Source of the DNA: Lunularia cruciata
Lineage: Eukaryota > Streptophyta > Marchantiopsida > Lunulariales > Lunulariaceae
Reading direction: 5' to 3'
Length of the DNA: 64,000 nucleotides
NCBI GenBank assembly: GCA_948567375.1
Contig: OX419755.1
Coordinates: 73,660,944-73,724,943, forward strand
A model generated the notes under the pieces. That model was given only the letters and a program-made list of their open reading frames with translations. It made no database searches and had not been told where the DNA came from. Below, piece by piece: positions 46,071 to 54,705 of this stretch (the first letter of the stretch is position 1; each line of letters begins with the position of its first letter). A program made the position numbers and the translations under genes.

Positions 46071-47394
46071 TATCACAACAACCTGATTTGAAGTCTCTTC
46101 TTCTCATCACGGTGGCAATTACGACGGTGTCAATTGACCCCAAGGTCCATAACAAGTTTTGGTTAGCTTTACAACAAGATCCCTTCTTCCAAATGGTACA
46201 TGGTCTTTTGACAACAAGCGACAAGGAGTACAACACCTTCTCCTTCAAGGAAGGTCGTCTATTCCATGCGTACCAGATCTATGTTCTAGCCAAAGATGAT
46301 CTCCAACTTGTGCGCCTTTAGGAAGCCCATGATTTACCAATAGCTGGCCACATGGGGGTGGACAAGACCTTGAGTACCCTCCACTGCCAATGGTGGTGGC
46401 CTAACATGACACAAGATGTTCAAGAGTTTATCCGGTTGTGTGAGAGTTGTCAATGCAACAAGGCCGGTAATGAGAAGCCAAGTGGACTCCTTCAACTACT
46501 TCCCATTCCAACAACTCATTGGGAACATGTGAGCTTAGATCTCATCACTTCCTTGCCCAAGACACAACAAGGTCACACAACAATTGTGGTGTTTGTAAGA
46601 AAATCCATTTGGCACCAACGGTTGATACTGTGGATGCTCCAACCTTGGTGCAACTCTACTTCAATAATGTACTCAAACATCATGATATGCCACATGTACT
46701 CATCTTCGACCGTGATCCTCGCTTCACCAGAAAGTTTTGGCAAGCTCTCTTCCAAATACTTGGTACCAAGGTTGCCTTGTCTACAGTCAATCATATTCAA
46801 ACTGATGGACAAACTGAACATGCAAATTGCACCTTGGAAGATATGCTTTGTGCCCCAAAATTCACCATACCAATTGGGATGAATGTCTTGCAGTTGCGGA
46901 GTTTGCATACAACAATTCTAAACATGCAAGCATCGGATTCTCTCCTTTATTTCTCCATTTTGGCCAAGATCTGCTTGTCCCAGATTCTCTTCTTTCTCCT
47001 TCTTTGTCTCAGGTCCCTCATACTCCAACCTTCTTGACCACCATATCCGAATCTCTCCAACAAGCCAAATCTCACCTCCTTGTTGCTCAAAATCGTCAAA
47101 AACAATATGCGGACCACTATCATCATGATCACACTTTTAAAGTCAATGATCAAGTTATGTTATCCTCTAGTAATCTACCCCACCCACTTGATACCCAAAT
47201 TTGTAAACATGCCTCTAATTGGATAGGACCTTTTGATATCACCCAAATTGTCTCTCCTATTGCTTATTGACTTGCCTTGCCTTGTATATGTGCATCCATC
47301 TTGTCTTTCATGTTTCCAAGTTGAAACCCTTTGTTCCTAATCCCTCTTCTTTTTCCTCTTGAGGCCACCCTCCCCCTCTCCCTATCCCTATCAA
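46071..47394 (+). pseudogene. D1 integrase
   Basis: The zinc-binding domain HDLPIAGHMGVDKTL ... CESCQCNK (46330-46460) is followed by the catalytic core. The first Asp is in SLDLITSLP, the second in FDRDPRFTRKFW (about 46707) and the Glu in HANCTLEDML (about 46816-46846). The frame changes near 46600 and again near 46830. The tail at 46827-47270 has FKVNDQVMLSSSNLP and NWIGPFDITQIVSPIAY, the usual domain before a chromodomain. It would insert element cDNA into chromosomes and is disabled by frameshifts. Confidence 0.85.
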
Positions 47395-47600
47395 TGATCA
47401 TGAGGAGTACAAAGTTGATTGTATCCTTGCCCGTTGCCACATCCAACAAAGACATCGACAACATACAGAGTACAAGGTCCTTTGGAAAGGGTATCCCCTT
47501 CATGAAGCCACATGGGAACCTCTTTCTCACCTCTAGAATGCACAAATAACCATCCAAGAGTTTGAAACTTCAATGGCGACAAGGACGTCACCAACTAGCG
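47395..47600 (+). pseudogene. D1 chromodomain
   Basis: The residues are EEYKVDCILARCHIQQRHRQ, then TEYKVLWKGYPLHEATWEPLSHL, a stop, and ITIQEFETSM. Tyr, Trp and Trp at the aromatic-cage positions (EYKV, LWKGY, TWEP) are kept. Chromodomains of this type follow integrase in chromoviruses and bind methylated H3K9, steering insertion to silent chromatin. The stop is TAG within the C-terminal helix. The domain ends just before the polypurine tract. Confidence 0.85.
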
Positions 47601-47611
47601 GTGGGGGAATA
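47600..47611 (+). other. Polypurine tract of D1
   Basis: GGTGGGGGAATA lies immediately before the 3' LTR start TGTAACAATATGG. D2 has the same tract next to its 3' LTR. Confidence 0.75.
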
Positions 47612-48030
47612 TGTAACAATATGGAGTTTAGCAACATAGTTAGTAAGGCTAATGAAGTAGAGAATAAGCCAAATTAGCCTATAATATTCTAGAAGCATCT
47701 AGGAAACCTCTTGGGAAGCTTCCCAACTAGTTAACTCCAAGCAAGTAGCTTCTAGAAGGAAGCTTCTAGAAGCTTCTAACTAGCTTAGCTTGCACGCCAA
47801 GTAGGCACCTTCTAGAAGGAAACTTCTTGAGAAGCTTCCTGGTTAACTTGGCTTGCACTCTAAGAAAGAGGTTCAAGGAAGCTTCTTGAGAAGCTTCTCA
47901 AGGGCCTTGTATGTTACCTATAAATACCAAAGCCAAAGCTCATGCTAGGCATTTGGAGTTTTCCCTCATTCAAGTGTCCCAATGTGAGTTTCCATTCTCC
48001 TATTTCTCTCCTCGGTCTTGGTCTTTTACA
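47612..48030 (+). repeat. 3' LTR of D1
   Basis: It is 419 bp and ends GGTCTTTTACA, with a TATA box TATAAATA at 47919-47926. GAAGCTTCTAGAAGCTTC (47759-47776) and GAAGCTTCTTGAGAAGCTTC (47878-47897) repeat the heat-shock-like arrays of the 5' LTR. Confidence 0.9.
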
Positions 48031-48035
48031 GATTG

Positions 48036-49395
48036 AGATATGGTTGTCAAGAAGGTGGAAAATGAGAGACATGAGATGGAGGAGGAGCAAGAAGAGAATT
48101 TAGAACAAGTGGATCTTGGCCAAAATTGAAGAACAAAGGAGACAATCCGGTGCTTGCTTGTTTGAAATTATTGTATGCAAACTTTGTAGTTGCAAGACAT
48201 TCATTCTAATTGGTATGGTAGATTTTGACAAAGGTAGAATGCATATCCTCCAAGGTACAATTTGCATGTTCAATTTGTCCATCAGTTTGAGGATGATAAG
48301 TTATGGACAAAGCAAGCTTGGTGCCGAGTATTTGGAAGAGTGTGTGCCAAAATTTCCCAATGAATCAAGGATCATGGTCAAAGATGAGTACACAAGGCAT
48401 CCCATGATGCTTGAAGACAATGTTGAATAAGATCTATGACAATGTTGAAGCATCCACGGTATCAAAGGTTGGGGCCAAATGAATTTGCTTACTAAGCTTA
48501 TCCACAAACACCACAATTACTATGTGACCTTACTTCATCTTGGGCAAGGACGTGATGAGATCTAACCTCATGTGTTCCCATCAAGTAGACAGAATGGGAA
48601 GAGTTGAATGAGTCCACTTGGTTTTTGGTTCCTAGCCTTGTTGCATTAGTAGCTCTCACACAATTAAACAAACTCTCAAACATCTTATGTCATGTTGGGC
48701 CACCACCATTGGCATTGGAGAGTACCCAAGGTCTTGTCAACACCCATGTGACTAGCAATTGGTAATTCATGGGCTTCTTGGAGGCGCACAAGTCAGAGAT
48801 CACCCCTAGCCAAAACATAAATCCAGTTCTCATATAATAGAAAGCCTTCCTTGAAGGAGAAGGTGTTGTACTCCTTGTCAATATTCCAAGACAATTGTGT
48901 ACCATCTAAAAGAAAGGGTCTTGCTGCAAAGCAATCTTAAACTTGAGTTGGACTTTAAAGTCAATTGATATAGTTGTAATCACTGCCATGATGAGAGGAA
49001 GAGACTTCAAATCAGGTAGTCATGATAGAGCATTGGGAATGAAGTGGAACAAACCAGGTTTATAGTCAAGTTTGATGTCAAAAAAGTGTAGTTGTTCTTC
49101 TCATTGATGATATTGACTCTTCATGTGTTCCAAGTTTAATGTATGCAACAAAGGTTTGTGATCAGTTTGCATGATCACTTGTTTCACTAAGAAATAATGC
49201 CTCCATACCTTGGTTGCATATACAATTGCTAGTTGTTTTGAATCTTGAGTAAAGTAATTCCTTTTTATTGTATTTAGTCAACAAGACATAAAGGCAATGG
49301 GATGTAACCTATTTGGGAATTCTTATTGCAACACAACTCCAATTGCAAAGTTAGAAGCATCAAAATCAACCACATAAGGTAATTGAGGATCATAT
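48036..49395 (-). pseudogene. D2 integrase and RNase H
   Basis: On the minus strand, RNase H (about 49395-49030) has residues matching the D1 TDHKPLLHTL region. The integrase zinc domain (about 48900-48660, WVLTRPWVLSNANGGGPT in a neighbouring frame) and catalytic core (48100-48560) follow. The segment is collinear with D1 45785-46880 and carries many stops and frame changes. It is cut off by D1 at the integrase tail and continues at 41711. Confidence 0.75.
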
Positions 49396-49410
49396 GGTTG
49401 GACAAGAATT

Positions 49411-49552
49411 CAAGTTTTCAATGGACCAACAAGCATGAAGAAACATTCCAAAAGATAAAACATATGGTGTCTTCAAGGAATGGACCTTGAAGACACCATA
49501 TGTTTCAACTTTTAGCATGTTTCTTCATGCTTGTTGGTCCATTGAAAACTTG
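49411..49552. repeat. Long inverted duplication (hairpin) in D2
   Basis: Two 68-bp arms (49411-49478 and 49485-49552) are inverted copies with a few mismatches, separated by six bases (AATGGA). Left arm start CAAGTTTTCAATGGACCAAC pairs with right arm end GTTGGTCCATTGAAAACTTG. D1 has only one copy of this RT-RNase H segment. Confidence 0.9.
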
Positions 49553-49611
49553 AGTTCTTCTCCAAGAGATCAATTAATGGTGTGGCTACATGAGCATAGT
49601 AGTGGATGTAT

Positions 49612-50301
49612 TGTGAGCCGGCCTGTCTCTCACTCAGGATGAACCTCTGATGGCTATTATGGTAGCGCACCATGGACTAGAAGACAAGGAACTCCAACTC
49701 CATCATACTCCTCCAAGGCTAACACTCCAAGACTCAAGACATTGCACACTAGAGGACTTACTAAGAGAGAGATAGTTGTAAATGAAAGGATGATGAGTAC
49801 CTCCTCACTCTCAGTTTATATGCTTGTGAAATAGTTACGCACCAAAGTTGCTAATTACTAGAGTAACTCAAGTTACCAGGCTAAAAGTCAAGTAAAGTCA
49901 AAAATTTTAAAGGAATATCCATCCCCATAGGCATATTCCACTAAGCATGTGATCTTATCTTGACCCAACCACTAAGTCAAGGATTCCTTCACATGGGCTA
50001 TCCTTGAACTATAGAAGAATCCAAAACAAAAAGGCTTGCGGGCCCAAGATTTCTCAACTCTTTTCCAAAGCCAAACACCTAAGAATAATACCAAGTCAAC
50101 ACACTAGAATCCAAAATAGTGGTGCTAATCTTTTCCACTTCCACTAAAGTAAGGTTTCCACTATCTTATCTTTGATTAACTTTAGCTAATCATGACTAAT
50201 GTAGAACCGTCCTTTATCTCTATATAAATAATATCTCTCAAGTATTTATAATACCAAGCTAAATATCATAATACCACACACATGCACAAACGGGTGTTAC
50301 A
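49612..50301 (-). mobile_element. Family B solo LTR, copy B2, in D2
   Basis: The 690-bp LTR has the same ends as B1. Comparison with D1 at about 45550-45570 shows the insertion point. The minus-strand flanks GTAT and ATAC both differ by one transition from GTAC, giving a probable 4-bp duplication of GTAC as in B1. Confidence 0.85.
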
Positions 50302-51180
50302 ATACCATTAGTAAAAGCTAGCCAATCCATTAAATGCTTGTACTTATAAAGAATCCTTTAGAGTAGGCCAATCAATGATGGCTTTGATTTTCTACTCTTC
50401 CATTTTGATCCCCTTTGATGAGATCTTTTGACCCAAGAAGGTAACTTCCTTTTGCCAAAAGGCACACTTTGACTTCTTGTAGTAAAAATTCCATTGTCGT
50501 AGTCATCTTAGGACTTCTTGTATGTGATTTGCATATTCTACCTTTTTCTTGCTATAGATTAAAATTTCATCCAAGAAAAACACCATATATCTATCCAATA
50601 GTCCATCCAACACCATATGCATCTGATCCATGAAGATTTTTGGAGTATTAATTAGCCCAAAAGGTAGAACTCTCCATTCAAAATAGCCATACCTTGCGCA
50701 AAAGGTAGTCTTTTGCACATTCTCCTTATCAATACAGATTTGCAAATAGCCACTGCAAAGATCTAACTTGGAGAAGTATTTTTCTCCATTCAATTGATCA
50801 AGCAAGTTATCAATTCAAGGCAAGGGATATGCATTCTTCATTGTTTGTTTATTGAGTCCACAATAATCAATACAAAAACAAAGTCTCCATCCTTCTTTGG
50901 AACAAAGAAGGATGCTCCCCAAGGAGATGTACTATGTTGTATGAAATCCTTCTCCAATAACTCCATGAGGGTTGTTTGTAACTCCTCCAACTCCTTGAGT
51001 GAAAGCCGATAGATTGGTCTACTTATTGGAGTACTCCTTGGCAATAACTCAATCTTGAAAGGTATCTTGATCGGAGTGTAATCCTTTTGGCAGATCATCC
51101 AAAAACACATCTGAAAACTCCTAGACTATTTGATCAACCATTGCTTGATGACGTTTTTGATCCTCCTTAGATCCTTTGTG
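50302..51180 (-). pseudogene. D2 reverse transcriptase
   Basis: The minus-strand open parts at 50503-50805 and 50838-51110 carry [53 protein letters not shown] and LPFGLINTPKIFMDQM. The catalytic box is FFLDEILIYS, in which the second Asp of the usual DD pair is Glu. The sequence is collinear with D1. A shift separates the two parts, and the B2 solo LTR splits RT from RNase H. The site equivalent to the D1 family E insertion is uninterrupted here. Confidence 0.85.
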
Positions 51181-51189
51181 TGCATTTAG

Positions 51190-51405
51190 CTTGATCCACA
51201 TTGCAAAAATAGACTAATCTTCCTCCAAAGCTTGCTTTATAGCCGCTTCATTGACAAATTTCCCGTTTTAGGACTCATCTTCCTCCAAAGCTTGCTTTAT
51301 GGCTACTTCATTGACAATTTCCCATATTGGGACTCATCTTCCACTAAAGTTTGCTCTATAGCTGCCTTCCTGACAAACTTCCTATCTTGGGACTTACTAT
51401 ACTTA
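51190..51405 (-). repeat. In-frame ~66-bp tandem repeat in the D2 pol linker
   Basis: Three copies lie between protease and RT, each with a core such as TCCTCCAAAGCTTGCTTTAT on the plus strand. They encode units of the type GKFVxEAAIKQALEEDES. D1 has two copies (43790-43910), so the number varies between copies. Confidence 0.8.
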
Positions 51406-53049
51406 GGTGTATTACTCAAAGGTGCCGGACAACCTAATCGGAAATTCCTACCTTGGTGTTGTACTTGAATTTATTGTTGGTTCAAATCAAATTGAACCTT
51501 ATGGCATTCAAGCCAAGAAAAACCCAAAATGACATCATAGTGTAGAGTTGTCACTACAAACCTCACTCTAAATACTCTAAATACCTACACTCTAAATACT
51601 CTTTTCCAATCTTGAAGGTAACAAGATGCAAGGTACAACATGCAAAACACTTTCTACCATCCGCCGTCATCAATCTACTTCCAATTACTAGCTTGATAGG
51701 AATACATAATTTCTTTGCTAATTGCACAGACAAGCAATTTTTTGAACTTCCAAGTTCAATCAAAATTCTACAATCATGATTAAATATCATACTTTGCAAG
51801 TGAAGCAAACTTGCATAGGTTGAGCCTTTGATCTCATTGGAACTACTCAAGTCCCCAATAGGCTGCTCAAAATCTCCTATTGGGATTCCTTGTTTCTTCA
51901 ATTATTATGCTCCACAAACTCCATCTATGCAACTTGTTGAGGTCACCCATTCTTGAGTGGACATTCAACAATGTGATATCCAATTTGGTGACAATAACAA
52001 CAACCACCATTTTGTCACAATTTTTCTCTACCTATAGTGCCAAGTGGTCTCCGTTGAATGGCATCAATCTCCATTGGTGTTGGCTCTTCCACCCATGTGG
52101 AGTGTATTGGTAGGTTTTTTGGAGGTCAAGGTCAAGACCAAGTTATTGCAACCAAGGAATCTAAGTGTTTTGCCAACCACATGGATTCATCTAAGTGTTG
52201 TGGCTCTTGCATAGTTACTTCTAATTTAGTTCTTGACTTCAAGCCCCTCACAAATCAATCCAGAGCTTCTCTTTCTAATATATTTGGAATTTGCATGATG
52301 GTGTTCTAGAACTATGTGATGTAAATTCTTATAGAGCCAACATGCTTCAACTTTGCCAACCTATCTTGTGTAGCTTGTGTGGCATTTATAGCTTAGAATT
52401 AACAAATTATTGCACTCTTGAACTTTCCCATGTCAAGATTGGTGCAACAATTTTCCATTCAGCTTGCTCCACTTGGAATTACCACCATAGCTTTGCTACT
52501 CCATCCAATTGACTGGAAGCCAAGAGAATCTATTTTTGTTTATCTTGAAGATTGGTAACTTTGATATAACATTTGCTATGAAACACAAAATTCTCCACTG
52601 CACTTGGGAGATTCTTGCCTTCAAAAACCTTAGTTTTTGGAAATCTGATTTGATCTTCTCCTTCTTGAATTGGTATTCTCTCTATGTGCTCTTGTTATCA
52701 ATGATCTTGTTCATCCAAAAATCAAGTAAGGTGCTCAATTTGTTATTGCATAGCAATAATAACCTCTAGCAACTCTGCCATGGTTACTACTCTATCACAC
52801 CACGTGCAATCTATCTAATTTATTGACACATGATGCAACACATCCATTATTCTCCATAAGTTACAATCTGAAGTACCAAGTGTTCCTCAAACAAGGTGAT
52901 TGTATTCAAAAAATCTTGCACAAAGTGGGAGATGATGAACTGTGTGAAATGATGTTTGGGTAGTATTTAAACAAAAAAATCCCAATGGTTTGGCAAAAAT
53001 GGATTTGATGGTCCATAAATTCCATCCATCACATTCCTTCTCTGAGACC
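51406..53049 (-). pseudogene. D2 protease and gag
   Basis: The protease is open at 51563-51901 (minus). CRILIELGSSKNCLSVQLA carries a degenerate active site with Glu at the catalytic Asp position, and KIGKEYLECR follows. Gag extends from about 51905 to 52960, heavily decayed. Degenerate zinc-knuckle residues lie near 51960-52010 and capsid-like parts at 52250-52700, collinear with D1 42510-43320. The leader and the primer-binding complement CTCTGAGACCAA (53040-53051) adjoin the 5' LTR. Confidence 0.72.
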
Positions 53050-53406
53050 AAAGAGAGAAATAAGAGAATGGAATATCAAATTGAGACACTTGAGTGTGTG
53101 AAACTCTTAATACCTAGCATGAGTTTTAGCTTTGGTATTTATAAGGAGCATACAAGGCTTTTGAGAAGCTTCTCAAGAAGTTTCCTTGAGCCGCTTTCTT
53201 GGAGTGCAAGCCAAGTTAATCAAGAAGCTTCTCAAGAAGTTTACTTTTAGAAGCCATTTACTTGGCATGCAAACTAAGTTAGTTTGAAGCTTTTAGAAGC
53301 TTCCCAAGAAGCTTCTTAGCTACTTCTAGAATATTTAAGGCTAATTTGGTCTATTGCTACTTTATTAGCCCTAACTAACTCCATTGCTAAATTACATATT
53401 GTTACA
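53050..53406 (-). repeat. 5' LTR of D2
   Basis: It is collinear with the D1 LTRs but lacks about 20 bp at the primer-site side, probably by deletion between short GACCAA repeats. The minus-strand start is TGTAACAATATG (53406). It has the same GAAGCTTC-type motifs. Confidence 0.8.
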
Positions 53407-54048
53407 TGTGGCAGTGGTGAACCTTGTTGTGTAGCCCAAAGCCACTCTACCCACACTCATGAGTTTTCCATGCTCATATGCTTTTTGAGAGGGAAGTCTT
53501 GGACTTGTTTGGGACTCATAATTATAGAAGTTGGTGGAGCTCAATGTTGATACAAGAGGGCGTGCAATGGGTTTCTATATTGGGATTATTGCCATTTCAA
53601 TAATATTAGGAAGCATTTAAGCATCAGGTGTTAGGTCAAGCTATGGACCTGAATTGTTTGACTTGGATTGTGAGACTTGGTGTGGCAGAGCAACATAAGA
53701 TGTACTTGATATGCATCACCACTCAAACACTTGTGAGCTTTATGCCTATTGAGACAATTCAAACATTTTTTGTGGATGATGGACCAAGTGGGCATGGTAT
53801 TCTTGGGATACAGCTAGTGGCTACTAATGAGAGTGATCTACTTGGGTTTCATCCAAGTGAACTTGGTCTACTTGGGATACAACTAGAGGATGTGTAGAGG
53901 TTGCAAAAAGAATAAAGATAGTTTCTTGCTCTAGGATTGGAGGCATGACATTGCTGCTCCCAAGAGCTCAATGTAGCAATTAGTTAGTGTGTTTTCCACT
54001 CTTATATCAATTACATAGGATACTTGGGAGTCAAATATTGGACCCAAG
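53407..54048 (+). pseudogene. A3, right part: methyltransferase C-terminus and linker
   Basis: It resumes the A3 reading frame interrupted at 40759. QVLGQAMDLNCLTWIVRLGV (about 53619-53680) matches the A2 motif X region, with Trp retained where A2 has a TAG stop. GLLGIQLEDV is part of the linker to RT, with HPSELGLLG repeats as in A2. At 54048, after GGACCCAAG, A3 is interrupted by a family E LTR. The rest of its pol is not found in this window. Confidence 0.78.
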
Positions 54049-54692
54049 TGTAATACAAATAGCTAGATATATTATCTAGAGGTGAAAATTGACTTGGTAA
54101 CATCTAGAAGGATATTAGAAATGATAGACTAGGTAGATCAGATAGAGACGTCACAAAAAGAGCACTTCTACTAAAAGAGTAGGAGCCAAAAATAACTTGA
54201 AAATGTAATACCAATATTTAGTTATATTATCTGGAGGTAAGGATTGGCTTGGTAACAAAGTTAATTTTGGAAGCCTAAATGGATGAACTAGGCCTCAAAA
54301 ATGTACAAATTCTTCCCTTCATAACAAAATAAAGGCTATCCTTTCCTCCCCTTAGGTTTGTCTCATCAAGTGCTTTCCAATGGTACCTCATCCATGTGAT
54401 GTTGAGATTCTTACAAATAGATTCTATAAAGATTCCCTTTGGTCAAACCTATTTGACCAACCAGAAAAGACATGGACAGATATGTCACCCATCCAGATAC
54501 CTAAACTAAGTGTGGAGTTGACTAACATATCTCCAATCCATGTATCTGATCCAAGGGTGGAGCTTCCTTGGAGGGGATCTCTTTGCTATATAAGAGAGAA
54601 GGTGCTCTTTTGGGGCATCAAAGGATTGAGTGTGAAGCTTGTGTTTGTTATGTTGTGTTTCTCTTAAGATCTCTTATCATCAGAAGATTACA
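54049..54692 (+). mobile_element. Family E 5' LTR of a partial element
   Basis: It starts TGTAATAC (54049) and ends AGATTACA (54692). It lacks part of the second ~165-bp upstream unit compared with the solo LTR in D1. The TATA-like GCTATATAAGAGAG is at 54585-54598. It is followed after one base by a primer-binding site, so this LTR begins an element and is not a solo LTR. Confidence 0.85.
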
Positions 54693-54693
54693 A

Positions 54694-54705
54694 TGGTATC
54701 AAAGC
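54694..54705 (+). other. Primer-binding site of the family E element
   Basis: TGGTATCAAAGC differs by one base from the plant initiator-Met tRNA complement TGGTATCAGAGC. It lies one base after the LTR end. Confidence 0.8.

Larger units (their letters stand above)
41712..48035 (+). mobile_element. Family D chromovirus copy D1, complete, target duplication GATTG
   Basis: The 5' LTR (41717-42141) and 3' LTR (47612-48030) flank a 5.5-kb interior, and GATTG stands on both sides (41712-41716, 48031-48035). The primer-binding site is TGGTCTCAGAGC (42143-42154), near the initiator-Met tRNA type. The polypurine tract GGTGGGGGAATA ends at 47611. The order is gag, protease, RT, RNase H, integrase, chromodomain. 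The element carries a family E solo LTR at 43970-44706. Several stops and shifts show that it is no longer autonomous. Confidence 0.92.
40755..53411 (-). mobile_element. Family D chromovirus copy D2, split by D1
   Basis: The minus-strand element lies between its 3' LTR (40760-41147) and 5' LTR (about 53050-53406). TATGG (40755-40759) and TGTGG (53407-53411) are a probable 5-bp target duplication with one change. The host sequence on both sides is the family A methyltransferase C-terminal region, continuous with A2 across the site. D2 internal sequence is 41148-41716 plus 48036-53049 and is further interrupted by the B2 solo LTR. From high to low coordinates it reads gag, protease, RT, RNase H, integrase and chromodomain. 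Confidence 0.85.
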
